Positions 44,592-52,293 of a stretch of DNA of 64,000 nucleotides are shown piece by piece. A program made the position numbers and the translations under genes. The stretch covers positions 124,001 through 188,000 of the forward strand of contig JAHBWI010000006.1 in NCBI GenBank assembly GCA_019637075.1. Reading direction: 5' to 3'. Under the pieces are notes generated by a model that had not been told where the DNA came from, made no database searches, and worked only from the letters and a program-made list of their open reading frames with translations. Within the stretch, counting starts at the first letter, position 1, and each line of letters begins with the position of its first letter. This DNA comes from Nitrospiraceae bacterium. Its GTDB lineage: Bacteria > Nitrospirota > Nitrospiria > Nitrospirales > Nitrospiraceae.

Positions 44592-45506
44592 ATGCCGCTG
44601 AAACAGCCCATCGGTCGAGCGCGTCGTCTGCGCGAACTGATCGAAAAGCAAACGGTGGCGATGCCCGGCGCGTTCAATGCCTTGACCGCGTTGCAGATCG
44701 AACGAGCCGGCTTCCAGGGGGTCTATGTCTCCGGTGCCGGTCTCTCGGCCTCTCGCGGTCTGCCGGATATCGGACTGCTCTCGCTGACCGAGGTGGCCGC
44801 CGATGCCGCCGCAATCGCCGGAGTGGTGGCGATCCCGGCGATTGTGGATGCCGACACGGGCTTCGGCCCGCCGCTTTCGGTGGCGCGCGCCGTAAGGCTG
44901 TTCGAGCAGGCCGATTTAGCCGGGATGCAGATCGAGGATCAGGAGCTACCGAAGAAATGTGGACATCTTCCCGGCAAGCGACTCGTCGAGACCGGCGAGA
45001 TGACGAGCAAGATTCGCGCGGCCTGCGATGCCAGGCGGGATCGAGATTTTGTCATCATCGCGCGCACGGATGCCCGCGCCGTCGGAGGCCTTGAGGAAGC
45101 GGTGCACCGGGCGAAGGCCTATGTGGATGCCGGAGCCGACGCGATTTTCCCGGAAGCCTTGGAGTCCGCCGATGAGTTTCGCTCGTTCGCCAGACGATTG
45201 ACCGGCAAGGGAGGAACGCTCCCGCTGGTGGCCAACATGACCGAGTACGGAAAGACCCCGTATTTGAGTCTCTCCGAATTCGAGGATCTTGGCTACCGCG
45301 TGGTTCTGTTCCCCGTCACGGCGCTTCGGGTCGCAACCCATGCTGTCGAGCAGGCGCTTCAAGAACTCAAAATACTCGGCACGCAACATGGGTTCGTGGA
45401 CCGGATGCAAACCAGGCAACAGTTGTACGACCTGCTTCGCTATGACGCCTTTGGCGAACGCGACCTGCACTACCAATCGGAGGATCGCCACCATGCCGAC
45501 CATTGA
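44592..45506 (+). CDS. prpB: 2-methylisocitrate lyase
   Basis: 304 residues from ATG 44592. Splits 2-methylisocitrate to succinate and pyruvate. PEP-mutase/isocitrate-lyase fold with the catalytic loop KKCGHLPGKRLV, metal ligands in VDADTGFGPP and IEDQELP, and IIARTDARAVGG. The C-terminal RQQLYDLLRYDAF is typical of PrpB. Overlaps prpC by 14 bp. Confidence 0.94.
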   Translation: MPLKQPIGRARRLRELIEKQTVAMPGAFNALTALQIERAGFQGVYVSGAGLSASRGLPDIGLLSLTEVAADAAAIAGVVAIPAIVDADTGFGPPLSVARAVRLFEQADLAGMQIEDQELPKKCGHLPGKRLVETGEMTSKIRAACDARRDRDFVIIARTDARAVGGLEEAVHRAKAYVDAGADAIFPEALESADEFRSFARRLTGKGGTLPLVANMTEYGKTPYLSLSEFEDLGYRVVLFPVTALRVATHAVEQALQELKILGTQHGFVDRMQTRQQLYDLLRYDAFGERDLHYQSEDRHHADH

Positions 45507-46650
45507 GACAAGCAAGAGGGGAACCTACAGCCCCGGCTTGGACGGAGTCATCGCAGGAGAAACGGAGCTGTGCCATGTCGACGAAGGAGAAGCCGGGCTT
45601 ACCTACCGCGGATACGCCATCACTGATCTGGCGGAGCATGGTTCGTTCGAAGAAGTGGCCCATCTGTTATTGATCGGCTCGTTGCCGAATCGAAAAGAGC
45701 TGGAAGAATTTCATGCGCGGCTCACGTCGGAATCCCATCTGCCTCGGCCGATTGACGCCTTTCTGCATGCCGTTCCGGCCGCGGCGCACCCGATGGATGT
45801 GCTCCGGACCGGCGTCTCCCTGCTCGGGCTGACCGATCCCGATGAGGCCGACCACTCCCATGAGGCCAACCTGCGCAAATCGATTCGCTTGCTCGGGCAG
45901 ATCCCGCTGGTAATCGCGACGGCGCACCGGTTGAGGCACGGGATGCCCCTGGCGCAACCCCGGCCGGATCTGACCTTCGCCGCCAACCTCCTGTACCTCG
46001 TGACCGACCGAAGAGGTGACGCCACTGCCGCCGCCATGGCCCGCGTGTTGGACTTGTCGCTTACGCTCTACGCGGAGCATGAATTCAATGCCTCCACGTT
46101 TTCGGCTCGCGTCACGGCATCGACGATGACGGATCTTCATTCCGCCGTCACCTCGGCGATTGGAACGTTGAAGGGACCGCTTCACGGAGGCGCCAACGAG
46201 GCCGTCGCTGACATGTTCTTGGCGATTGGCCGACCTGATCGGGCCGAGCCTTGGCTACATGACAGATTGGCGGGCAAACAGCGGATCATGGGGTTCGGGC
46301 ATCGAGTGCTCAAACAGGGCGATTCCCGTTCAGCAATCATTCAACGGCATGCCGAGACGCTCAGCAGCCTGTGCGGCGATCGCCGCTGGTATGAGATTGC
46401 GCGCATCGTCGACCGTGCCATGCAACAAGAAAAGGGCCTGTACCCCAACCTCGATTTCTATACGGCCGTAGCCTATCTCCTTATGGGGATTCCGCGGGAC
46501 CTGTATACACCGCTCTTCGTCTGCTCCCGCATCACCGGCTGGTGCGCACATGTGACGGAACAGCAAGACCACAATCGGCTGATCCGTCCCAGGGCCCTCT
46601 ATACGGGACCTCCGTTGCAAACCTATGTACCAATCGAGCTCCGTCGCTGA
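45493..46650 (+). CDS. prpC: 2-methylcitrate synthase / citrate synthase family
   Basis: 385 residues from ATG 45493. Condenses propionyl-CoA (or acetyl-CoA) with oxaloacetate. Catalytic residues of citrate synthases are visible: first His in GPLHGGANEAVADM, second His in IMGFGHRVLK, and Asp in YPNLDFYTAVAY. The opening GLDGVIAGETELCHVDEGEAGLTYRGYAITDL is typical of the short type II enzymes. Location after prpD and prpB favours methylcitrate synthase. Overlaps the ligase gene by 26 bp. Confidence 0.92.
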   Translation: MPTIETSKRGTYSPGLDGVIAGETELCHVDEGEAGLTYRGYAITDLAEHGSFEEVAHLLLIGSLPNRKELEEFHARLTSESHLPRPIDAFLHAVPAAAHPMDVLRTGVSLLGLTDPDEADHSHEANLRKSIRLLGQIPLVIATAHRLRHGMPLAQPRPDLTFAANLLYLVTDRRGDATAAAMARVLDLSLTLYAEHEFNASTFSARVTASTMTDLHSAVTSAIGTLKGPLHGGANEAVADMFLAIGRPDRAEPWLHDRLAGKQRIMGFGHRVLKQGDSRSAIIQRHAETLSSLCGDRRWYEIARIVDRAMQQEKGLYPNLDFYTAVAYLLMGIPRDLYTPLFVCSRITGWCAHVTEQQDHNRLIRPRALYTGPPLQTYVPIELRR

Positions 46651-48337
46651 CCATATTGCCCAGGCTCGGGAGCAGGACAGTGGATCGTGGACGCTCCCCT
46701 GGAATTCCTTCGCGGAGTTTTTCGACTCCCGTGTCGGCGATTCCGCCTTGGCTTCACATCCCTGCCTCACCTACAACGACGAAGATCTCGCCACCCGCCG
46801 GGAATATCGCTACGCGGAATTCGGAGCGGCGGTGGAACGGATGACCGCCTTTCTCCGTGACCGGGCCGGGCTCCACCGGGGAGAACGCCTGGCCACGGTC
46901 CTGTTCAACCATGATCTGACGGCAATCTTGTACTTTGCGGCCTGGCGGATGGGCATCGCGATCGTTCCCATCAATATCGAGGAGTCGACGGACAAGATAC
47001 GGTTCATTCTCGAGGATGCGGAATGTTCAGCCCTGTGCTGCTGGCATGATCGGAGGGACGAACTCCTGGATCTTCAATCGACGCTGCCCGGTCTCCGGCA
47101 AATCATGATCTTCACGGACACCGGCTACCGGGTACAGGCTGACGCCAATCCAATCAGCGAGAGGCAGCCGGCAACTGCCGCTGCCGCAGACCTCCGCCCC
47201 TGCTCGTTAGACCACGAGGCTCTCATCGTATATACCTCGGGGACGACGGGGCCGCCGAAGGGGGTGGTCCTGACCATGCGGAATCTGCTGATCGACGCGG
47301 ATGCCATCGCGGACTGGCATCGGCTTGGCACGAACGACCGGCTGATGTGCGTCCTGCCGATTCACCATGTGAACGGTACTGTGGTGACGCTCGTGACTCC
47401 ATTCTACTGCAAGGGAAGCATCCTGCTGAATCGCCGTTTCAAGAGCGCGGGTTTTTGGCGGACGTTGGAAGCGGAACAGATCACCTGTGTGAGCGTGGTG
47501 CCGACCCTGCTCGAATTCCTCCTCGATGCGGACGAAGACGTCTCGCGTTATCGGCTCAACCGGTTCGACGGCTTCATTTGCGGTGCGGGGCCGCTCCTCA
47601 GGGAAACGGCCGCGCGTTTCGAAGACCGCTTTCATTTCCCCATTCGACATGGGTATGGGCTGTCGGAAACCACCTGTTACTGTTGCTTCCTGCCGAACGA
47701 TTTGTCGGTCGAGGAACACCGGCACTGGCTGAGGGACCATGAGTTCCCCTCCATCGGCGTCGCACTGCGGCACAACCGAATGGCCATCCTGGACCAAGAG
47801 GGCCGGGTCCTTCCGGAATCCGCGCGAGGAGAAATTTGTATCCGTGGCGGCACTGTCTGTGCCGGATATTTCAAGCGGGAGGACGCCAACCAGGCCGCCT
47901 TTCAGTGGGGCTGGTTCCGGTCCGGAGACGAGGGGTTCTATCAACGGGATGGAAAAGGCCGCCCGTTCTTCTTCGTGTCGGGGCGCCTCAAGGAGCTGAT
48001 CATTCGCGGCGGTGTGAACATCTCACCCCTGGAGATCGACGACGCCCTGAAAAGTCACCCCCTGGTCCGCTTCGCCATGGCGGTGCCATTCGACAACCGC
48101 TACTACGGCGAGGAGATCGCCGCTTACGTCGTCCCCCGTGATACGGTTTCACCGCCGACGGAGACGGACGTGCTTCTGCATTGTCGACGGTCTCTTCCCT
48201 TTTCTAAATGTCCCAAAGTGGTGATCTTCGGTACGGAGGTTCCCTATACCTCCACCGGCAAACCCAAACGACTGGAGCTCAAAGGGCGTCTCGCACCGAG
48301 TCTTGCTTCGTACCAGGATCACCAGTTCAGGGAATAG
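46625..48337 (+). CDS. AMP-forming acyl-CoA synthetase
   Basis: 570 residues. ANL-superfamily ligase that activates a carboxylic acid as acyl-AMP and then acyl-CoA. Motifs: the P-loop YTSGTTGPPKGVVLT, the aromatic/adenine region HGYGLSETTCYCC, the hinge Asp in GWFRSGDEGFYQ, GRLKELIIRGGVNISPLEID, and the catalytic Lys in YTSTGKPKR. Chain-length preference is not readable; propionate, isobutyrate or a related short acid would fit. Last gene of the rightward unit. Confidence 0.9.
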   Translation: MYQSSSVADHIAQAREQDSGSWTLPWNSFAEFFDSRVGDSALASHPCLTYNDEDLATRREYRYAEFGAAVERMTAFLRDRAGLHRGERLATVLFNHDLTAILYFAAWRMGIAIVPINIEESTDKIRFILEDAECSALCCWHDRRDELLDLQSTLPGLRQIMIFTDTGYRVQADANPISERQPATAAAADLRPCSLDHEALIVYTSGTTGPPKGVVLTMRNLLIDADAIADWHRLGTNDRLMCVLPIHHVNGTVVTLVTPFYCKGSILLNRRFKSAGFWRTLEAEQITCVSVVPTLLEFLLDADEDVSRYRLNRFDGFICGAGPLLRETAARFEDRFHFPIRHGYGLSETTCYCCFLPNDLSVEEHRHWLRDHEFPSIGVALRHNRMAILDQEGRVLPESARGEICIRGGTVCAGYFKREDANQAAFQWGWFRSGDEGFYQRDGKGRPFFFVSGRLKELIIRGGVNISPLEIDDALKSHPLVRFAMAVPFDNRYYGEEIAAYVVPRDTVSPPTETDVLLHCRRSLPFSKCPKVVIFGTEVPYTSTGKPKRLELKGRLAPSLASYQDHQFRE

Positions 48338-48660
48338 GAGCCCATAGGCTCATCGGTCGGACCTTTCCCGCAGCGACCTACTCACCCCTGCCACACAACC
48401 TTTTGCTTTTCTTGTGTTGAGTAAACCCACCGTGTAGTGCTATCAAGATCGCACGGTTCTCTAGTCATTAATGAGAGCCGGGCAGTCTCAGGAGACTACA
48501 ATGGGCGTCAGTCCGCGATGGTTGCGCTCGTGACTTCAAGGACAATGTTCCAGTTGTTCTTGTTAAAAGCAACAGATGTAAGATTTATGCAACATATCCC
48601 CTACCCGCCATACACACAAATTTAATCACGTTATCAATCAGTTACGATAATGATCCGATT
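48338..48660. other. Intergenic region upstream of lpxC
   Basis: No gene is supported. Near its start CACACAA and TTGTGTTG (about 48395-48420) could form a hairpin ending the catabolic transcript, but no T-run follows. An AT-rich stretch with loose inverted repeat ATCACGTTATC / GATAATGAT (about 48625-48655) lies just upstream of the sigma-54 promoter and could bind an activator. Confidence 0.4.
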
Positions 48661-48677
48661 TGGCACGGGCATTGCTT
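48661..48677 (+). promoter_or_regulatory. Sigma-54 promoter of lpxC
   Basis: TGGCACGGGCATTGCTT matches the sigma-54 consensus TGGCACG-N4-TTGC with the -24 GG and -12 GC exactly 10 bp apart. It lies 32 bp before the lpxC start codon. Confidence 0.8.
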
Positions 48678-48708
48678 AACTTACAGCTCGCGTCACAGAG
48701 GAGGCACC

Positions 48709-49635
48709 GTGCGGTTCCAGCAAACAATCGGCTCACCAGTCACCTGTTCAGGCGTAGGACTTCACTCGGGCCACGCAGTCACGATGACGCTCCGCCCAGC
48801 TCCCCCGAATACGGGAATCGTGTTTGTCTATCGGAATGGTTCCGGCGAAACATTGTTGCCGGCAGCCGTATCGAATAAAGTTCCCACGGAACTATGCACC
48901 GCCATCAGCGTTAACGGTCAGCAGGTCAAGACGATCGAACATCTCTTGGCGGCTTTGGCCGGCATGGAAATCGACAACGCCTACGTCGAAGTGGACGCCG
49001 GAGAAGTACCGGTGCTCGACGGCAGCGCTGGTCCCTTCGTTCGCTTGATCCGCTCCGCCGGTGTTATTCAGCAGGCTCGCCGGCAAGCGTACGTCAAGAT
49101 CATGCAGCCCATCGAAGTGGTCGATGGAGCCCGCCGCGTCAGGATCGAACCATCCTCAACGCCGCGGATTACATACTCCATTCACTACAACCATCCGCTG
49201 ATCCAGACACAGTCCTATACGTTTAACTGCTCTGCCGCGGCGTTCGAACAAGAAATCGCAGAAGCACGAACCTTCGGCTTCCTCCACGAGGTTCAGGCCT
49301 TGTGGGCGAGGGGATTGGGCAAGGGCGGCACGCTGGATAACACCGTCGTACTATCCGAGCAGGGCGTCGTGAATCAGACTGGACTCCGCTTCCCCAACGA
49401 ATTCGTCCGCCACAAGGTGCTCGATCTCATCGGCGACATCGCGCTCTTGGGATTCCCCTTCATCGGGCACGTGATTGCGGAACGATCGGGACACGCGATG
49501 CACACCAAGCTCGTCGAGCAGATCCTGGCTCAGCGAGACAAGTGGGTGCTCTTGACCGCAGAAAACCCGACGCCGTCATCCGACAGTCGGTCGTCGCTTG
49601 GCTTGCTGCGCCCGGTTCCGTCACTCGCCGTCTAA
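48709..49635 (+). CDS. lpxC: UDP-3-O-acyl-N-acetylglucosamine deacetylase
   Basis: 308 residues from GTG 48709 after GAGGAGG. Zinc enzyme of the committed lipid A step, so the cell makes lipopolysaccharide. Zinc ligands: His in TIEHLLAALAGMEIDNAYVEVD, and the H-x3-D motif in RHKVLDLIGD; the general base Glu is in the ALAGMEIDN segment, and the second His in SGHAMHTKL. FRHEVLD-type signature and length are normal. Unusually, its promoter is of the sigma-54 type. Confidence 0.95.
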   Translation: MRFQQTIGSPVTCSGVGLHSGHAVTMTLRPAPPNTGIVFVYRNGSGETLLPAAVSNKVPTELCTAISVNGQQVKTIEHLLAALAGMEIDNAYVEVDAGEVPVLDGSAGPFVRLIRSAGVIQQARRQAYVKIMQPIEVVDGARRVRIEPSSTPRITYSIHYNHPLIQTQSYTFNCSAAAFEQEIAEARTFGFLHEVQALWARGLGKGGTLDNTVVLSEQGVVNQTGLRFPNEFVRHKVLDLIGDIALLGFPFIGHVIAERSGHAMHTKLVEQILAQRDKWVLLTAENPTPSSDSRSSLGLLRPVPSLAV

Positions 49636-49762
49636 CTCTTTTACCATTCTCCCGTCAGCGGTGAGACTTCTCTCCTGCAGCATCAGGGCTGCGAGTGCTA
49701 TTCCCTTTGTTCACGTCCACAGGGCGTGACCACCCCTAATTCTTCGCCAAACAGTCGCCTCA

Positions 49763-49802
49763 AAAAAGAAACGCCGGAGGCAAGTGGCCTTACCCCCGGC
49801 GT
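49763..49802 (-). terminator. Rho-independent terminator
   Basis: Read on the minus strand, ACGCCGG and CCGGCGT form the stem base, followed by TTTCTTTTTT. It ends the transcript of the HARE-HTH gene and the Lys-rich mini-ORF, and is convergent to lpxC. Confidence 0.85.
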
Positions 49803-49823
49803 GTAAATCCTGGTGGGACTTAC

Positions 49824-49862
49824 TTACTTCTTCTTCTTCTTCGCTGCCTTCTTCGTTGCCAA
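49824..49862 (-). CDS. Possible 12-residue Lys/Ala peptide
   Basis: A mini-ORF with TTG start at 49862, preceded by GGGAGGTGAG at ideal distance, encodes (f)MATKKAAKKKKK and stops at TAA 49826-49824. The composition resembles the tails of bacterial histone-H1-like proteins. It lies between the HARE-HTH gene and the terminator. The perfect ribosome binding site is the main support; it may instead be a decayed tail of a longer Lys-rich gene. Confidence 0.4.
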   Translation of the reverse strand: MATKKAAKKKKK

Positions 49863-49899
49863 GACTCTCACCTCCCTTCACACATTAAGTGGTCCTGCA

Positions 49900-50409
49900 C
49901 TACACTGCTTCGGTCAACTGCTCCGTCAGAAGCTCAAACGTGTTCGGCCCAACCTTGCGGAACCGCTTGTCCCGCTTCAACGAGGTGGCAACCGAGGTCA
50001 ACGGGGTTTTCCCCTTAATCTGCAGCCCGCCCTCGAGCAGCCGCTGCAGCAGCTCTTTGGCATGCATCGCACGGTTGGCCTCTCGAAGTATTTGATATGC
50101 CGCTTCCGGCACGCTCTTGCCCACGTATTTGCTTTTTCCAAGGAGAATTTCCCGTGATTGATCCGTCACATCCGTGACCGGCAGGGGGCGAACGCCCTTT
50201 TCGTCGGTGATGATTTGGCTGGAAAGGCTGGCCAGTTTGGCTTTGTCGGCTTCAACGCGATACAGCGTTTCCGCCAACTCGAGGTATTTCTTGATCGTGG
50301 CAATTTCGTCATCAAGCCGGCGCCGCTTTTTCTCCAGTTCCTGAAAGCGATTGCGGTACGCGCTGATGCGCTGCTCGAGGCCGACCAGAATGTCTGTCAA
50401 TTCTTCCAC
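49900..50409 (-). CDS. HARE-HTH domain protein with N-terminal coiled coil
   Basis: 169 residues from GTG 50409, preferred because GAGG lies 8 bp upstream; an ATG at 50457 is possible. Residues 1-60 are a coiled coil (LVGLEQRISAYRNRFQELEKKRRRLDDEIATIKKYLELAETL). Residues about 95-165 match the HB1/ASXL/restriction-endonuclease HTH: VPEAAYQILREANRAMHAKELLQRLLEGGLQIKGKTPLTSVATSLKRDKRFRKVG. Such domains bind DNA and are often linked to modified-base recognition. Regulator role inferred. Confidence 0.75.
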   Translation of the reverse strand: MEELTDILVGLEQRISAYRNRFQELEKKRRRLDDEIATIKKYLELAETLYRVEADKAKLASLSSQIITDEKGVRPLPVTDVTDQSREILLGKSKYVGKSVPEAAYQILREANRAMHAKELLQRLLEGGLQIKGKTPLTSVATSLKRDKRFRKVGPNTFELLTEQLTEAV

Positions 50410-50644
50410 AAGCAAGACCTCAACAAAGCATACTTGCTTATTAGCAAAGCTTTCCAATTATGTCAAGCACTCATAGTATTTACTTTGATCGCACATCCCG
50501 CGTATATGCCTCGTGTGCAATCAATTGCAAACAAAGCCTTGCCTAGCAAGATCAAGCAGACATTACCATTCATAATTTCAATGTCTTAGATAGCTTCCCG
50601 AAATGAACGCCATGGCCATCCCCGACCTATGGTAGGATGGCCGC

Positions 50645-51466
50645 ATGAGCACCCCACTGATTGTCACCACCGAGAAACGCGCTGCTTTGCTCACCGTTGC
50701 GGTCGATGCAGCCCAAAAGGCAGGGGCAGTCCTGCTGGATCACGCCAAAAAAGGCTTCAATATCGACTACAAGAACGTGGTCAACCTGGTGACCGACGCC
50801 GATCGGGGAGCGGAGGACTGCATCGTCGCCGCGATCCGCGCCAGCTTTCCGGATCACCGCATTCTTGCGGAGGAACGCGGCCGCGACGGAGAATCGGATT
50901 CTCCGTTTCTTTGGGTCATCGATCCGCTGGACGGCACAACCAACTTTGCGCATGGCTTTCCGTTTTATTCCGTGTCGATCGGCCTGGAGCATGACGGGGA
51001 GGGCCTGCTGGGAGTGGTGCTCGATCCGGTCCGGCAAGAACTATTCACCGCTCAAACCGGTGGGGGGGCGTTTCTAAACGGCACACCGATTCGGGTCTCC
51101 TCGGTGCGGCAACTCGAAAAGGCATTACTCGTGACCGGATTTGCCTATGACATCCGGGAAACCGCCGACAACAACCTCGATCACTTTTCAAGAATCTCGT
51201 TGCGCGCGCAAGGAGTCCGGCGCACCGGCTCGGCCGCGCTGGATCTTTGTTACGTCGCGACCGGGAGACTGGACGGGTATTGGGAAGTCAAGCTGAGCCC
51301 GTGGGACATGGCCGCCGGCGCGGTCATTCTGCAGGAGGCGGGGGGTCTGGTGTCGGGATTTCCCGCAGGCCGATTCTCTCTCTACGATAAGGAACTGGTC
51401 GCGACGAACGGGCACATCCACCACGAGTTGCTGGCTGCACTGAACCACCACGCCAACGAATCCTGA
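50645..51466 (+). CDS. suhB: Inositol monophosphatase family protein
   Basis: 273 residues. Mg-dependent phosphatase of sugar or inositol phosphates; the bacterial SuhB also acts in rRNA transcription. Metal-binding motifs: ILAEERG, WVIDPLDGTTNFAHGFPF and the C-terminal WDMAAGAVILQEAGG. Length is typical. Whether it is inositol, fructose-bisphosphate or histidinol phosphatase cannot be decided from sequence. Confidence 0.88.
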   Translation: MSTPLIVTTEKRAALLTVAVDAAQKAGAVLLDHAKKGFNIDYKNVVNLVTDADRGAEDCIVAAIRASFPDHRILAEERGRDGESDSPFLWVIDPLDGTTNFAHGFPFYSVSIGLEHDGEGLLGVVLDPVRQELFTAQTGGGAFLNGTPIRVSSVRQLEKALLVTGFAYDIRETADNNLDHFSRISLRAQGVRRTGSAALDLCYVATGRLDGYWEVKLSPWDMAAGAVILQEAGGLVSGFPAGRFSLYDKELVATNGHIHHELLAALNHHANES

Positions 51467-51571
51467 TACGGCGCTTCTTCCGGGCTCACGCGCCGATCCC
51501 CCATATACAGCCTCGAATCCGATGGAGTATCATGCCCATTCTGTAAGATTTTTGTGAAGGAGTAGAGGACC

Positions 51572-51841
51572 ATGGCCAGCCAAGTTCCCCCATCGAAACC
51601 GCCGACACCCTCGCCCAACCAACAAGAGGTGTGGGACGTTGAGCTGCTGCACGTCAACGTGTCCCGCAAGGGCAAGCTCGTCAATGCGGAGTGGGCGATT
51701 CATCCCCAGATCAAAGCGGACCTGAGCCCGGATGAATGGAAGGAAATCGGCGATCTGATGGGGAAAGTTACCTCCATCGTCGGCAATCGCTTTTCCCAAA
51801 CCTTGAGCGACGTCGAACCAGACCCACCAGGGAATGCCTGA
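51572..51841 (+). CDS. Small hypothetical protein
   Basis: 89 residues from ATG 51572 behind AAGGAG. A Pro-rich N-terminus (SQVPPSKPPTPSPNQQE) is followed by a folded-looking segment (WDVELLHVNVSRKGKLVNAEWAIHPQIKADLSPDEWKEIGDLMGKVTSIVGNRFSQTL). It is 22 bp before the AhpD-like gene and likely co-transcribed. No family is recognised. It lacks the Gly-Gly or Cys/Ser-rich core expected of a modified-peptide precursor, though it stands near a radical SAM enzyme. Confidence 0.65.
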   Translation: MASQVPPSKPPTPSPNQQEVWDVELLHVNVSRKGKLVNAEWAIHPQIKADLSPDEWKEIGDLMGKVTSIVGNRFSQTLSDVEPDPPGNA

Positions 51842-51863
51842 AAGTTCCGGTGAAGGAGCCTGC

Positions 51864-52196
51864 ATGGACACCTACTATCATCCCAAGGACCTGGGCAAGT
51901 TCGGTGACATCGGGAAGGGCAACAAGGAACTCTGGGAAAAATTCATGAGCTACTACAGCGCCGTCTTCGCGGAAGGGGCGCTGACCGAGCGGGAAAAGGC
52001 CTTGATCGCGCTCGGCGTCGCTCATGCGGTGCAGTGCCCCTATTGCATCGACGCCTATACGCAGGCCTGTTTGGAAAAGGGTTCGAATACCGAAGAGATG
52101 ACGGAAGCGGTACACGTCGCCTGCGCGATCCGCGGCGGCGCCTCACTCGTCCACGGGGTGCAAATGCGCAACGTGGCCGAGAAACTTTCCATGTGA
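51864..52196 (+). CDS. Carboxymuconolactone decarboxylase/AhpD-like CxxC protein
   Basis: 110 residues from ATG 51864 behind AAGGAG. AhpD-type helical fold with the redox pair in VAHAVQCPYCIDAYTQACLEKG and the signature ALIALGVAHAV. The sequence strongly recalls the group named arsenosugar biosynthesis-associated peroxidase-like protein. No arsM or arsS is visible, but a radical SAM enzyme is encoded convergently next door. Probably a small peroxidase or thiol-disulfide reductant; substrate unknown. Confidence 0.85.
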   Translation: MDTYYHPKDLGKFGDIGKGNKELWEKFMSYYSAVFAEGALTEREKALIALGVAHAVQCPYCIDAYTQACLEKGSNTEEMTEAVHVACAIRGGASLVHGVQMRNVAEKLSM

Positions 52197-52293
52197 ACCC
52201 GCCGCGGGACTCGTGAAGCGTCGCTCGTATCCCGCAGGGAAGCCGAGCAACGCTCTTCTCCAACAGATACGCTTCACGAACGCCGGTCGACGG

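Noticed and set aside
49815-49860. CTT/CTG trinucleotide tract as a simple repeat or CRISPR-like element
   Set aside because: It is the coding strand complement of a Lys-codon run with a ribosome binding site; no spaced repeats exist anywhere in the window that would suggest CRISPR.
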